Origin: [Erwinia] mediterraneensis | GTDB taxonomy: Bacteria > Pseudomonadota > Gammaproteobacteria > Enterobacterales > Enterobacteriaceae | Direction of reading: 5' to 3' | Length of the DNA: 64,000 nucleotides | Assembly: GCF_900604315.1 (NCBI RefSeq) | Contig: NZ_LR026978.1 | Location: 372,001-436,000, forward strand | In this document: piece by piece, positions 1 through 9,330 of the stretch | Numbering within the stretch: the stretch's first letter is position 1 | How the letters are laid out: the number at the start of each line of letters is the position of its first letter | Made by a program: the position numbers and the translations under genes | Notes under the pieces: generated by a model | What the model saw: only the letters and a program-made list of their open reading frames with translations | Database searches by the model: none | Told to the model about the DNA's origin: nothing

Positions 1-595
1 GATGTAAGAGAATTTAATCACTCGCATTAATTGTGGCGGGAAATTAATTATGGGGCTCACTGGCGCTGTTTATTATTCTTCGCCCCTGAGAGAATATAAG
101 GGGCTCATCTTCATTTACAGCCAGAGGAAAATAAAAACAATTGCTCACAACTGGCATAACGATAAAAATTTTTTATTTTCACTCTGGTTGTGTTGTTAAC
201 ATTTCAGCGCTTTTTTCAGAGTATGCTTAGACAAAAAACATGCCACGTTCAGTTTTTTTGAGTAACTTTACTTAACTTTAAATTGTGTGTGTCACCGGTG
301 CGCTTATCATGCGGCGATCTACATCAAATTTTTCAGTTATGAGAGTTTAACCACTGCACAACCTGATTAACCGGTGCTCTGATAGCCGTGCGGATGAAAT
401 TATCGCCATCGGGTCAGGCGATTTTGCAGACGCGCAACCGGCGCAGCCCTGTCACCGCAGGTAAAAGAAAAGCCTGCGATTCCTTTCTCATCAGGCTGTG
501 GTTAAGATAGGTGCAACACGCACAACGCCCGAATAAAAAGCCGCCTCTTTATGACGCAGACGGCGCCCATCAGGTCAATGTTACAGGATCAAGGC
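1..595. other. Gene-free AT-rich region upstream of bepA
   Basis: About 600 bases with no convincing coding frame. The first 350 bases are much richer in A and T than the rest of the window. A short inverted repeat (AGCCTG ... CAGGCT, about 459-484) lies just before bepA with an A-rich flank on its left, so it could work as a weak terminator for leftward transcription. In E. coli the gene next to bepA is perM, read away from it, so this stretch probably holds the bepA promoter and an outward promoter. I could not place either with confidence. Confidence 0.4.
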
Positions 596-2059
596 ATGCA
601 TAACCGGTTTAAAAAAACGCTGCTGGCTGCGCTTATCACAACGCTGAGTCTTACCGCCGTCTTGCCCGCGCATGCTGACATTACCGATTCGTTACCTGAT
701 ATAGGCACTACCGCAGGCTCTACGCTGTCGATCAATCAGGAACTGCAAATGGGCGACTTTTATGTGCGTCAGCTGCGCGCCAGCGCCCCTCTGATTAATG
801 ACCCGTTGCTGAACCAGTATATTGACCAGCTCGGACAGAGTCTGGTGGCACATGCCGACTCGGTGCGCACGCCGTTCCACTTTTTCCTTATTCAGAATGA
901 TGAGCTGAACGCTTTTGCCTTTTTTGGCGGCAATGTGGTGCTGCACGCGGCGCTGTTCCGCTATGCCGATAATGAAAGCCAGCTCGCCTCGGTGGTCGCG
1001 CATGAGATATCACACGTCACCCAGCGCCATCTGGCGCGTGCTATGGAGGATCAGAAACGTAACGCCCCCCTGACCTGGGTAGGAGCGCTGGGTTCTATTC
1101 TGCTGGCGATGGCGAACCCACAGGCGGGCATGGCGGCGCTGACCGGCACCCTGGCAGGCACCCGTCAGGGGATGATCAGTTTTACCCAGGGGAATGAACA
1201 GGAAGCCGACCGTATCGGCATTCAGGTGCTGCAGCGCGCCGGTTACGATCCGCAGGCGATGCCCAACTTCCTGCAAAAGCTGGCGGATCAGAGCCGTTTT
1301 TCCTCTAAACCGCCGGAAATCCTGCTTACCCACCCGCTTCCCGACAGCCGTCTGGCCGATGCGCGCAACCGCGCAAACCAGATGCGGGCGCGGACGTCCT
1401 CCTCGTCGGCCGATTTCTATCTGGCCAAAGTGCGGGTGTTGGGCATGTATGCCACAGGCCAGAACCAGCTGACCGACGACCTGCTGGAACAGTATGCTAA
1501 AGGCAACAGCCGTGAACAGCTGGCCGCCCGGTATGGCAAGGCGCTGCAATTTTTACAGGCGAAGAATTTCGCTGATGCTAAAAAGATTATTGAGCCGCTG
1601 CTGGCCAAACAGCCGGATAACGTCTGGTTGCTCGACATTATGACCGACATCGATATTGGCCTGAATCAGCCGCAGCAGGCGGCAAGGCGACTGGCAGCTC
1701 TGGCGAGCAACAACCAGAGTCCCGTTATCCAGCTGAACCTGGCTAACGCCTGGGTCGAGGCGAAACAGCCGGCTAATGCCATCCGCGTGCTCAATCGCTA
1801 CACCTGGGCGCATCGTGACGATCCCAACGGCTGGGAGCTGCTGGCCCAGGCGGCTGCGGCCCAGGGACTGCGCGATGAAGAGCTGTCGGCACGCGCTGAA
1901 GGTTTAGCCCTGCATGGTCAGCTTGATCAGGCGATTACCGCGCTGAGCAGCGCCAGCGCGACGGTGCCGCTCGGCAGCCTGAAGCAGGCGCGCTACGACG
2001 CGCGTATTGACCAGCTGCGCCATCTGCAACAGCGTTTTCGCCAGTATCAGAAAGGGTAA
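596..2059 (+). CDS. bepA: Periplasmic M48 metalloprotease and chaperone BepA
   Basis: BepA (formerly YfgC) is a periplasmic zinc metalloprotease and chaperone that helps the BAM complex and LptD fold and degrades stalled LptD or BamA. The product is 487 residues, exactly the E. coli length. It has an N-terminal signal peptide ending near an AHAD motif, an M48 domain with the zinc motif HEISH at residues 136-140, and C-terminal TPR-like repeats. An in-frame ATG at 551 would add 15 residues. The start at 596 is preferred because it matches the E. coli N-terminus and gives a normal signal peptide. The gene converges on hda, with 19 bases between the two stops. Its order next to hda is the same as in E. 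coli. Confidence 0.95.
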   Translation: MHNRFKKTLLAALITTLSLTAVLPAHADITDSLPDIGTTAGSTLSINQELQMGDFYVRQLRASAPLINDPLLNQYIDQLGQSLVAHADSVRTPFHFFLIQNDELNAFAFFGGNVVLHAALFRYADNESQLASVVAHEISHVTQRHLARAMEDQKRNAPLTWVGALGSILLAMANPQAGMAALTGTLAGTRQGMISFTQGNEQEADRIGIQVLQRAGYDPQAMPNFLQKLADQSRFSSKPPEILLTHPLPDSRLADARNRANQMRARTSSSSADFYLAKVRVLGMYATGQNQLTDDLLEQYAKGNSREQLAARYGKALQFLQAKNFADAKKIIEPLLAKQPDNVWLLDIMTDIDIGLNQPQQAARRLAALASNNQSPVIQLNLANAWVEAKQPANAIRVLNRYTWAHRDDPNGWELLAQAAAAQGLRDEELSARAEGLALHGQLDQAITALSSASATVPLGSLKQARYDARIDQLRHLQQRFRQYQKG

Positions 2060-2078
2060 GCGTGACGGAATGAGATCA

Positions 2079-2780
2079 CTAAAGACCCAGCGTCTCTTTC
2101 ACAAAGGGAATGGTGAGCTTACGCTGGGCGGTAATAGAGGCGCGATCCAGACGATCCAGCGTCTCAAACAGCGTGCGCATTTCGCGATCCAGCCGCTTGA
2201 GTAAAAAGCGTCCCACATCTTCCGGCAGTTCAAAACCGCGCAGTCCGGCACGCAACTGCAGCGCCTGCAGTTTATCTTCATCGGAGAGCGGCTGGAGCCG
2301 GTAGATTTGTCCCCAGTCGAGACGCGACGCGAGATCCGGCAACTGCAAATTAAGCTGACGCGGAGGACGGTCGCCGCTGATCAGCAGACGGGTTTTGCCG
2401 GTTTCAAGGATGCGGTTATAGAGATCGAAAATCGCCATTTCCCACGCCTCTTCCCCGGCGATGCACTCGATATTATCGATGCAGACCAGCGCCAGCTGTT
2501 CCATGCCGTCCAGCACTTCCGGCACAAACCAGGTGCGTTTATCCAGCGGGACATAGCCCACCGCTTCATTACGTGCGGACATTTCCGCGCAGGCCGCATG
2601 TAGCAGATGACTGCGGCCGCCGCCTTCCCGTGACCAGAAATAGAGATAGCTGCCGTGCTGCTGGGAGAGCGCGCCTTTGATGGCGGCTAACAAAGACGGA
2701 TTTTCGCCTGGCCAGAAGCTGGCAAAAGTTTCGTCATCCGGTAAATAGAGTGGCAGTGAAAGCTGTGCCGGCGTGTTCAG
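2079..2780 (-). CDS. hda: DnaA regulatory inactivator Hda, probable CTG start
   Basis: Hda is the AAA+ protein that, with DNA-loaded beta clamp, stimulates ATP hydrolysis by DnaA and so prevents over-initiation of replication. A clamp-binding QLSLPL-type motif lies at the very N-terminus, followed by a degenerate Walker A region ([12 protein letters not shown]), a Walker B-like CIDNIE and the conserved C-terminal lid. The frame is open from an ATG at 2825. However, E. coli Hda starts at a CTG codon before [10 protein letters not shown], and here the same CTG (2780) follows a GAGG Shine-Dalgarno and gives exactly 233 residues, the E. coli length. I therefore assign the CTG start. The gene lies downstream of uraA, as in E. 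coli. Confidence 0.93.
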   Translation of the reverse strand: MNTPAQLSLPLYLPDDETFASFWPGENPSLLAAIKGALSQQHGSYLYFWSREGGGRSHLLHAACAEMSARNEAVGYVPLDKRTWFVPEVLDGMEQLALVCIDNIECIAGEEAWEMAIFDLYNRILETGKTRLLISGDRPPRQLNLQLPDLASRLDWGQIYRLQPLSDEDKLQALQLRAGLRGFELPEDVGRFLLKRLDREMRTLFETLDRLDRASITAQRKLTIPFVKETLGL

Positions 2781-2859
2781 AAGCACCTCGGTGTGAACGG
2801 GCAGAAAACCGGGGCAGTTTACCACAGTTTTCTGCCGGAGATGAAACAGGCGGTCTCGC

Positions 2860-4143
2860 TTAAGGTTGCGATTTCTCGTCAGCGTCCAGCACCACTTCTT
2901 CCGGACGCAGCAGCGTAATAACGCGGAAAATCAGGCTGAGCCCCACTCCCACAATGGTCGCCAGCGCCATGCCTTTCAGTTCTGCCGCGCCAATATGCAC
3001 TTTCGCTCCGCTGACGCCGATGATCAGGATCACCGAGGTAAGGATCAGGTTTTGCGCTTTGTTGTAATCGACTTTGGATTCAATCAGCACGCGAATACCG
3101 GATGCGCCGATCACCCCATACAGCAGCAGCGATACGCCGCCCATCACCGGAACCGGGATCGCCTGAATCGCGGCGGCCAGCTTCCCGACGCAGGAGAGCA
3201 GAATGGCGATAATCGCCGCGCCGCCAATCACCCAGGTGCTGTAAACGCGCGTAATCGCCATAACGCCGATGTTTTCGCCGTAGGTGGTGTTTGGCGTCGA
3301 GCCGAAGAAGCCGGAGATAATGGTAGAGAAGCCGTTGGCAAACATGGAACGATGCAGGCCGGGATCGCGTACCAGGTCACGTTTCACAATGTTGGCTGTC
3401 ACCACCAGGTGGCCGATATGCTCAGCGATCACCACCAGCGCAGCGGGTAAAATGGTCAGCATGGCAGCCCATTCGAAACGCGGGGTGTAAAAGGTCGGCA
3501 GCGCGAACCAGGGCGCGTTATAGACTGGCGTCCAGTCGACGATGCCCATGACAAAAGAGAGCACGTAGCCCACCAGCACGCCAATCAGGATCGGGATAAT
3601 CGCCAGGAAGCCGCGAAACAGCACCGAACCAAACACCGTGACGGCGAGCGTGACCAGCGAAATGGTGACGGTGGTACTGTCCGGCTGGCTGCCTTCGGCA
3701 GGCAACAGACCAGCCATGTTCGCCGCCACGCCAGCCAGCTCCAGACCAATTACCGCCACAATGGCACCCATCGCTGCCGGAGGAAACATCACATCCAGCC
3801 AGCCGGTTCCGGCTTTTTTGACAATCAGCGCCACCAGACAGAACAGCACGCCGCAGAGAATAAAGCCGCCCAGCGCGACTTCATAACCCAGCGGCAACAG
3901 CAGCAGCACCGGTGAAATAAAGGCAAAGCTGGAGCCCAGATAAGCAGGGATTTTGCCCTTACAGATAAACAGATAGATCAGGGTGCCGATACCGTTAAAC
4001 AGCAATACCGTGGCCGGGTTGATGTGAAACAGAATCGGCACCAGCACGGTGGCACCAAACATGGCAAACAGATGCTGCAGGCTGAGCGGAATGGTCTGCA
4101 GCAGTGGTGGTCGTTCGCTGACGCCAATGGCGCGACGAGTCAT
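2860..4143 (-). CDS. uraA: Uracil:proton symporter UraA
   Basis: UraA imports uracil across the inner membrane by proton symport and works with upp in pyrimidine salvage. The 427-residue protein is a typical NCS2-family nucleobase transporter with about 14 hydrophobic segments. It includes the conserved [14 protein letters not shown] region and the AEHIGHL and [14 protein letters not shown] motifs that bind uracil in the family. The start at 4143 follows a good AAGGGG Shine-Dalgarno. The gene lies downstream of upp in the same orientation. The intervening 187 bases carry a leader ORF and an intrinsic terminator, annotated separately, that could make uraA expression depend on pyrimidine supply. 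Confidence 0.95.
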   Translation of the reverse strand: MTRRAIGVSERPPLLQTIPLSLQHLFAMFGATVLVPILFHINPATVLLFNGIGTLIYLFICKGKIPAYLGSSFAFISPVLLLLPLGYEVALGGFILCGVLFCLVALIVKKAGTGWLDVMFPPAAMGAIVAVIGLELAGVAANMAGLLPAEGSQPDSTTVTISLVTLAVTVFGSVLFRGFLAIIPILIGVLVGYVLSFVMGIVDWTPVYNAPWFALPTFYTPRFEWAAMLTILPAALVVIAEHIGHLVVTANIVKRDLVRDPGLHRSMFANGFSTIISGFFGSTPNTTYGENIGVMAITRVYSTWVIGGAAIIAILLSCVGKLAAAIQAIPVPVMGGVSLLLYGVIGASGIRVLIESKVDYNKAQNLILTSVILIIGVSGAKVHIGAAELKGMALATIVGVGLSLIFRVITLLRPEEVVLDADEKSQP

Positions 4144-4162
4144 GATCTATCCCCTTGAGATG

Positions 4163-4279
4163 TTAATAAGCCAAAAAAAAGCCGACGCTAAGGTCGGCTG
4201 AAATACGTATAAAACAGAAAGTCTGCCCCCAGGCGCAAAGGAGAAAAAGCGGCAGTTGCAGGTCGCCCTGATGCTTCAT
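4163..4279 (-). CDS. Putative 38-residue uraA leader peptide
   Basis: Between upp and uraA an ATG at 4279 follows a strong AAGGAG Shine-Dalgarno and opens a 38-codon frame ending in TAA at 4163, 19 bases before the uraA start. The peptide begins MKHQGDLQLPLFLLCAW and is hydrophobic and rich in Leu, Phe and Cys. The frame reads through the complete hairpin and U-run of the terminator at 4173-4199. Upstream of the hairpin the transcript has U-rich tracts (CUUUUUCUCCUUUG and UUUCUGUUUUAU). This layout mirrors the pyrL leader of pyrBI. There, low UTP makes RNA polymerase pause in U tracts, the ribosome catches up, and the terminator hairpin cannot form. I infer the same control for uraA. I am not aware of this leader being annotated. 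Confidence 0.6.
   Translation of the reverse strand: MKHQGDLQLPLFLLCAWGQTFCFIRISADLSVGFFLAY
4173..4199 (-). terminator. Intrinsic terminator / attenuator before uraA
   Basis: On the minus strand a perfect 7-bp stem (AGCCGAC / GTCGGCT) with a 6-base loop is followed by eight U residues. It lies between upp and uraA, inside the 38-codon leader frame, so a closely following ribosome would block it. It either ends most upp transcripts or acts as a regulated attenuator for uraA. Confidence 0.8.
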
Positions 4280-4330
4280 CACTGTTCTCCTTATCCTTAT
4301 GCCTGACGCTGTGTTAATCCGGAAGAGGCG

Positions 4331-4957
4331 TTACTTGGTACCGAAAATCTTGTCGCCCGCGTCACCCAGGCCCGGAATAATATAGCCTTTTTCGTTGAGG
4401 CCCTGATCGATGGAGGCGGTATAGAGTTCCACATCCGGGTGCGCTTTCTCCAGCGCAGCGATCCCTTCCGGCGCAGCGACCAGCACCAGAACCTTAATCG
4501 AGTTGCAGCCCGCTTTTTTCAGCAGATCGATGGTAGCGATCATCGAGCCTCCGGTCGCCAGCATGGGATCCACCACCAGCGCCATACGCTCTTCAATATT
4601 GGAGACCAGCTTCTGGAAATAAGGCACCGGCTCCAGCGTCTCTTCATCGCGGTAAATCCCCACCACGCTGATACGGGCGCTGGGCACATGTTCCAGCACC
4701 CCTTCCATCATCCCGAGGCCCGCACGCAGAATCGGTACCACGGTGATCTTTTTCCCTTTGATCTGATCCACTTCAACCGGGCCATTCCAGCCCTCAATCG
4801 TCACCGTCTCGGTTTCCAGATCCGCAGTGGCTTCATAGGTCAGCAGGCTGCCGACTTCCGACGCCAGTTCACGGAAACGCTTCGTGCTGATATCATGCTC
4901 ACGCATCAGGCCCAGTTTATGTTTGACCAGCGGGTGTTTGACTTCCACGATCTTCAT
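4331..4957 (-). CDS. upp: Uracil phosphoribosyltransferase
   Basis: Upp converts uracil and PRPP to UMP in the cytoplasm. It is the first salvage step and drives uracil uptake by UraA. The 208-residue product matches the E. coli length. The PRPP-binding loop ([14 protein letters not shown]) and the C-terminal uracil-binding region ([17 protein letters not shown]) are both present. The start at 4957 gives the standard [11 protein letters not shown]-terminus. The gene is divergent from purM across a roughly 240-base control region containing a PurR operator, and it is followed by the uraA leader and uraA. Confidence 0.97.
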   Translation of the reverse strand: MKIVEVKHPLVKHKLGLMREHDISTKRFRELASEVGSLLTYEATADLETETVTIEGWNGPVEVDQIKGKKITVVPILRAGLGMMEGVLEHVPSARISVVGIYRDEETLEPVPYFQKLVSNIEERMALVVDPMLATGGSMIATIDLLKKAGCNSIKVLVLVAAPEGIAALEKAHPDVELYTASIDQGLNEKGYIIPGLGDAGDKIFGTK

Positions 4958-4998
4958 TGTGTTCTCCCCGAATGAGTTGAGCTAAAAAAAATCGCGGG

Positions 4999-5004
4999 AT
5001 TATA
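4999..5004 (-). promoter_or_regulatory. Probable upp -10 element
   Basis: A perfect TATAAT on the minus strand lies 42 bases before the upp start codon. No good -35 hexamer is seen at 16-18 bases upstream, so assignment as the upp promoter rests on the -10 and its position. Confidence 0.45.
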
Positions 5005-5116
5005 CCGCCTTTTTCTGCCAGCGCCATACGCTTATGGCGAAATGCGGCGGCTTATGACGCTCAGAGTAAGAATCGATGAAAAATTCCCGCCACGCAATCT
5101 CTGGATGAGATGGGAC

Positions 5117-5132
5117 TCGCAAACGTTTGCCT
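5117..5132. promoter_or_regulatory. PurR operator of purMN
   Basis: TCGCAAACGTTTGCCT matches the PurR consensus ACGCAAACGTTTTCGT around the invariant CGCAAACG core and is a near-perfect palindrome. It lies about 64-79 bases before the purM GTG start. It overlaps the position expected for the -35 of a purM promoter whose -10 would be TAGAAT at 5140-5145. Repression of purMN by PurR with hypoxanthine or guanine is established in E. coli. Confidence 0.85.
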
Positions 5133-5195
5133 GCGCTGTTAGAATTGCCGCGCTTTATTTTAACCACCAACCGCAACTCGCGTGGGGATTCCGCA

Positions 5196-6236
5196 GTGAC
5201 CGACAAGACCTCTCTCAGCTACAAAGACGCCGGTGTTGATATCGATGCTGGTAACGCTCTGGTTGATCGTATCAAAGGCGTAGTGAAAAAGACCCGTCGC
5301 CCGGAAGTGATGGGTGGACTGGGCGGTTTCGGTGCTCTTTGTGCGCTGCCGCAAAAATATCGTGAGCCGGTGCTGGTCTCCGGTACCGATGGCGTTGGCA
5401 CCAAGCTGCGTCTGGCGATGGATCTGAAGCGCCATGACAGCATCGGCATCGACCTGGTGGCCATGTGCGTGAACGATCTGGTGGTCCAGGGTGCGGAACC
5501 GCTGTTCTTCCTCGATTACTACGCCACCGGCAAGCTGGATGTCGATACCGCTTCAGCGGTGATTAGCGGCATTGCCGAAGGCTGTCTGCAATCCGGCTGT
5601 GCCCTGGTGGGCGGTGAAACCGCTGAAATGCCCGGCATGTACCACGGCGAAGATTATGACGTGGCCGGTTTTTGCGTGGGTGTGGTTGAAAAGTCTGAAA
5701 TTATCGACGGCAGCAAGGTGCAGGATGGCGACGTGCTGATCGCCCTGGCGTCCAGCGGCCCGCACTCCAACGGCTACTCGCTGGTGCGCAAAATTTTGCA
5801 GGTCAGTCAAACCGATCCGCTGACCAAACAGCTGGAAGGCAAGCCGCTGGCGGATCACCTGCTGGCCCCGACGCGCATCTATGTGAAAAACATCCTCAGC
5901 CTGATTGAACAGGTAGATGTTCACGCCATTGCACACCTGACCGGTGGCGGCTTCTGGGAAAATATTCCGCGTGTGCTGCCGGATAACACCCAGGCGGTAA
6001 TCGATGAGAAGAGCTGGCAGTGGCCGGCGGTGTTTACCTGGATGCAACAGGCCGGTAATGTCAGCCGTCACGAAATGTATCGCACCTTTAACTGCGGCGT
6101 CGGCATGGTGATCGCCGTCAGCGCGGCGGAGGCAGACAAAGCGCTGCAGCTGATGCAGGATGCCGGTGAGCAGGCCTGGAAGATCGGTGAGATCAAAGCC
6201 TCTGATGCGGAAGAGCGTGTGGTCATTAACGCATGA
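5196..6236 (+). CDS. purM: Phosphoribosylformylglycinamidine cyclo-ligase PurM
   Basis: PurM (AIR synthetase) catalyses the fifth step of purine biosynthesis, the ATP-dependent ring closure of FGAM to AIR. The frame is open from 5127, but conservation with E. coli begins at [20 protein letters not shown], immediately after a GTG codon at 5196. That GTG is preceded by a GGGG stretch and gives 346 residues, close to the E. coli 345. The AIRS-family glycine-rich regions [11 protein letters not shown] and [20 protein letters not shown] are present. The gene overlaps purN by 4 bases (ATGA), so the two are translationally coupled. A PurR operator lies just upstream. Confidence 0.96.
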   Translation: MTDKTSLSYKDAGVDIDAGNALVDRIKGVVKKTRRPEVMGGLGGFGALCALPQKYREPVLVSGTDGVGTKLRLAMDLKRHDSIGIDLVAMCVNDLVVQGAEPLFFLDYYATGKLDVDTASAVISGIAEGCLQSGCALVGGETAEMPGMYHGEDYDVAGFCVGVVEKSEIIDGSKVQDGDVLIALASSGPHSNGYSLVRKILQVSQTDPLTKQLEGKPLADHLLAPTRIYVKNILSLIEQVDVHAIAHLTGGGFWENIPRVLPDNTQAVIDEKSWQWPAVFTWMQQAGNVSRHEMYRTFNCGVGMVIAVSAAEADKALQLMQDAGEQAWKIGEIKASDAEERVVINA

Positions 6237-6871
6237 AAAAGCTGGTTGTACTGATTTCCGGTAACGGCAGTAATCTTCAGTCCATCCTCGACGCCTGCGC
6301 AAGCGGGCGTATCAACGGCAGCGTCGCTGCCGTTTTCAGCAATAAAGCCTCGGCATACGGATTAACCCGTGCCCGCGAGGCGCAGGTGCCCGCCTGTTAC
6401 CTTGACGCCAGCGCTTTTGCCGATCGCGCCGCCTTTGATTGCCAGCTGATGCAGGAGATCGATGCCTTTTCACCGGATCTGGTGGTGCTGGCGGGCTATA
6501 TGCGTATCCTTAGCCCACAGTTTGTTGCCCACTATCAGGATCGGCTGCTGAATATTCACCCTTCTCTGCTGCCCAAATATCCCGGTCTGCATACTCATCG
6601 CCAGGCGCTGGAGAATGGCGACACGCAGCATGGGACGTCGGTGCACTTCGTCACCGACGAACTGGATGGCGGCCCGGTGATCCTGCAGGCTAAAGTGCCG
6701 ATTTTTGCCGGGGATACGGAAGAGGAGATCACCGCACGCGTGCAGCATCAGGAGCATGCTATCTACCCACTGGTGATTGGCTGGTTCCTTGAAGGTCGGC
6801 TGGTGATGCGCGATAACCGCGCCTGGCTCGACGGCGCGCCGCTACCCGCGCAGGGCTACGCATCCGACTGA
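6233..6871 (+). CDS. purN: Phosphoribosylglycinamide formyltransferase PurN
   Basis: PurN transfers a formyl group from 10-formyl-THF to GAR, the third step of purine synthesis. The 212-residue protein carries the N-terminal phosphate-binding loop ([10 protein letters not shown]), the folate-binding MRIL segment and the catalytic Asn-His-Asp set seen as [16 protein letters not shown] with the later DELDGGPVI. It is the distal gene of purMN, with a 4-base ATGA overlap, and is followed by an intrinsic terminator. The three codons after the usual E. coli end are only slightly divergent. Confidence 0.96.
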   Translation: MKKLVVLISGNGSNLQSILDACASGRINGSVAAVFSNKASAYGLTRAREAQVPACYLDASAFADRAAFDCQLMQEIDAFSPDLVVLAGYMRILSPQFVAHYQDRLLNIHPSLLPKYPGLHTHRQALENGDTQHGTSVHFVTDELDGGPVILQAKVPIFAGDTEEEITARVQHQEHAIYPLVIGWFLEGRLVMRDNRAWLDGAPLPAQGYASD

Positions 6872-6890
6872 ACCCAGGGAGCAAACGCAG

Positions 6891-6918
6891 GGGAAAAGCG
6901 CATCTTTTCCCTTTTTTT
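6891..6918 (+). terminator. Intrinsic terminator after purN
   Basis: An 8-bp stem GGGAAAAG / CTTTTCCC with a 5-base loop is followed by seven T residues, 20 bases past the purN stop. The A-rich 5' arm means it may also work in the opposite direction for pstB, which converges on it. Confidence 0.85.
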
Positions 6919-6929
6919 ATGCCCGTAGT

Positions 6930-7697
6930 TTAGCCGTAGCGACCGGTAATATAATCTTCGGTGCGCTTCTCCTGCGGCGCGGTGAATATCGCATCCGTCG
7001 CGCCAAACTCAACCAGCATGCCGTTATGCATAAAAGCGGTGTAGTCGGAAACGCGCGCCGCCTGCTGCATGTTGTGCGTCACCAGCACCAGGGTAAAGTG
7101 CTGCTTCAGCGTGGTCATCAGCTCTTCAATCTCCAGCGTCGAAATCGGATCCAGGGCGGAGGTGGGCTCGTCCAGCAGCAGAACATCCGGCTCGATAGCG
7201 ATCGCGCGGGCGATCACCAGGCGCTGCTGCTGCCCGCTGGAGAGCTGCAGCGCATTTTGTCCCAGATGATCTTTCACTTCGCTCCACAGGGCCGCAGCGC
7301 GCAGCGCGCGTTCACAGGCCTGATTAAGGATATGGCGATCGCGTACCCCCTGTAAGCGCAGGCCGTACACCACATTTTCATAAATCGATTTCGGAAAAGG
7401 ATTCGGGCGCTGGAAGACCATGCCGACCCGCCGCCGCAGCGCCGGCAGATCCTGTCCGGGCTGCGTAATGGCGCGCTGCTCCAGCAGAATCTCTCCCTGC
7501 ATACGGCAACTATCGATCACGTCATTCATGCGATTGAAACAGCGCAGCAGCGTGGATTTTCCGCAGCCGGAGGGGCCGATGAGCGCCGTAATGCGATTTT
7601 TCGGGATGCGCAGCGCGATATCATGCAGTACCTGGCGTTCGCCATACCAGAGCGACAGCTGATTCACCGTGAGTGCAATGTCGGAATCGAAGGTCAT
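6930..7697 (-). CDS. pstB: Phosphate ABC transporter ATP-binding protein (PstB-like)
   Basis: This is the cytoplasmic ATPase of a Pst-type high-affinity phosphate importer. The 255-residue protein has Walker A (GPSGCGKST, about residue 42), the Q-loop with the PstB-specific [13 protein letters not shown], Walker B ([13 protein letters not shown]) and the switch histidine ([12 protein letters not shown]). The ABC signature reads LSSGQQQR instead of the usual LSGGQQQR, a conservative but uncommon change. It is the last gene of a pstC-pstA-pstB set and starts 10 bases after pstA. Neither pstS nor phoU accompanies it, unlike the main pst operon of enterics. It is probably a second, accessory system serving ppk, which is divergently transcribed next door. 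Confidence 0.88.
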   Translation of the reverse strand: MTFDSDIALTVNQLSLWYGERQVLHDIALRIPKNRITALIGPSGCGKSTLLRCFNRMNDVIDSCRMQGEILLEQRAITQPGQDLPALRRRVGMVFQRPNPFPKSIYENVVYGLRLQGVRDRHILNQACERALRAAALWSEVKDHLGQNALQLSSGQQQRLVIARAIAIEPDVLLLDEPTSALDPISTLEIEELMTTLKQHFTLVLVTHNMQQAARVSDYTAFMHNGMLVEFGATDAIFTAPQEKRTEDYITGRYG

Positions 7698-7707
7698 AGT
7701 TTCTCGG

Positions 7708-9330
7708 TTATTGAGTCATTATCCGGTAGCGCTCACGCAAACGGTGGCGCAATCCCATCGCGACCAGATTAAGGGATAAAATAATCAGTACCAGCAGCAG
7801 CGCAGTGGCGTACACCAGCGGCCGATCCGCTTCAATATTCGGGCTCTGGAAAGCCAGATCATAAATCTGGAAGCCCAGATGCATAAATTTCCGGTCGAGA
7901 TGCAGATACGGGAACACAGCATCAACCGGCAGTTCCGGCACCATTTTCACCACGCCCACCAGCATCAACGGCGCGGTCTCGCCCGCCGCGCGCGCTACCG
8001 CCAGAATCAACCCGGTCAACATTGCGGGCAGCGCCATGGGCAACACCACATGCCAGAGGGTTTCCGCTTTGGTCGCCCCCAGCGCCAGCGAGCCCTGGCG
8101 CAGGCTGTCCGGGATACGTGACAAGCCCTCTTCCGTTGCCACTATCACCACCGGTAAGGTCAGCAGCGCCAGCGTTAATGCCGCCCAGAGCAGGCCCGGC
8201 GTGCCGAAGGTGGGGCTGGGCAAGGTGCGGGCAAAAAAGAGCTGATCGAGGGTGCCGCCCACCAGCCAGACAAAAAAGCCGAGGCCAAACACGCCATAAA
8301 CAATAGAGGGCACGCCAGCGAGGTTCACCACCGCAATGCGCACCAGCCGGGTCAGGGCGTGGCGTCCGGCATATTCATGCAGCCAGACGGCAGCAATCAC
8401 TCCCAGCGGCATCACCAGCACTGACATCAACAGCACCATCAGCACAGTACCAAAAATCGCCGGAAAGGCCCCCTTTTCGCTCGGCCCGGCCGCCGGACTG
8501 TCACTGACAAAATGCCATACCTGATGTAAAAAATGGTGCCATTTCTGGCTAAAGGACATGGCGTTGGGATGCCAGGCGTCAACGATTTGCGCGAGTGGGA
8601 TGCTGCGCTCCCTGCCCTGCACATCACGCAGGATCAGCGCGTCGCGCACGCTCTCCTGTTGCAGGGCCGCCAGCCGGGTACTCAGTTCGCTGAAGCGGCG
8701 CTGCAACGCCGCCCGGTTCGCCTGGTACTCCGATTGCGTCTGCGGCGTAAAGGCATTGGCGCTGCGCTGCGCCTCGGCCTGGGTCTCCAGCGCGCGCAAC
8801 TGATTATTGACGCGCGCCATGTCGGTATGGCGAATGGCGCTGGCCTGGCGTAACAGGGTATGCACCTTCTCCAGCCGCTGCTGCAGCAGCGCAGCGATAT
8901 TCTGCGCCGTGAGGGTCTCATTATCCTGCCGTAGTTCGACAAACCAGCCCAGCGCGTTGCCGCCGCTGCGACGTTGCACCACCATGACCTCTGGCGGCTG
9001 CGTCACAGTCAGCGCATCGCGGCTCAGGATTACACGGAAATCTGGCGCGGCGACATCGCGGTTGCCGGTTTTCAGCAGGTAACGGGTCACGCTGCCATCC
9101 GCGTCCTGCCCGTTGGCCGACAGGCGCGTTGTTTCTACTGTTTCACCAAGCAACACCTGCGTCGTGCCATCGGGCTGGCGCAGCTGGTAAAGATCGACCG
9201 GCTGCGGCCAGAAAGCGCGCATCCCCTGCCAGGCGAGCAGCCCGGTGAGCAGGGCAAAGGCCAGCAGACATACCGTGACGGCCCCGGCTGTCAGCCAGCG
9301 CCAGCGATCGTTTTGTTGTAACGCCGTCAT
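7708..9330 (-). CDS. pstA: Phosphate ABC transporter permease PstA, extended type
   Basis: This is an inner-membrane permease subunit. At 540 residues it is far longer than E. coli PstA (296). A first membrane segment (about residues 12-35) is followed by a periplasmic insertion of roughly 230 residues with a heptad-like stretch (about 150-225) likely to form a coiled coil. The five-helix permease core follows (from about residue 285), with the EAA-type loop [19 protein letters not shown]. Extended PstA proteins with this N-terminal region are known from Pseudomonas and Vibrio pst systems. It overlaps the upstream pstC gene by 4 bases, indicating coupled translation. The role of the inserted domain is unknown. 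Confidence 0.87.
   Translation of the reverse strand: MTALQQNDRWRWLTAGAVTVCLLAFALLTGLLAWQGMRAFWPQPVDLYQLRQPDGTTQVLLGETVETTRLSANGQDADGSVTRYLLKTGNRDVAAPDFRVILSRDALTVTQPPEVMVVQRRSGGNALGWFVELRQDNETLTAQNIAALLQQRLEKVHTLLRQASAIRHTDMARVNNQLRALETQAEAQRSANAFTPQTQSEYQANRAALQRRFSELSTRLAALQQESVRDALILRDVQGRERSIPLAQIVDAWHPNAMSFSQKWHHFLHQVWHFVSDSPAAGPSEKGAFPAIFGTVLMVLLMSVLVMPLGVIAAVWLHEYAGRHALTRLVRIAVVNLAGVPSIVYGVFGLGFFVWLVGGTLDQLFFARTLPSPTFGTPGLLWAALTLALLTLPVVIVATEEGLSRIPDSLRQGSLALGATKAETLWHVVLPMALPAMLTGLILAVARAAGETAPLMLVGVVKMVPELPVDAVFPYLHLDRKFMHLGFQIYDLAFQSPNIEADRPLVYATALLLVLIILSLNLVAMGLRHRLRERYRIMTQ

Noticed and set aside
551..595. Upstream in-frame ATG extension of bepA
   Set aside because: It would place 15 extra residues before the signal peptide; the start at 596 matches E. 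coli in length and sequence.
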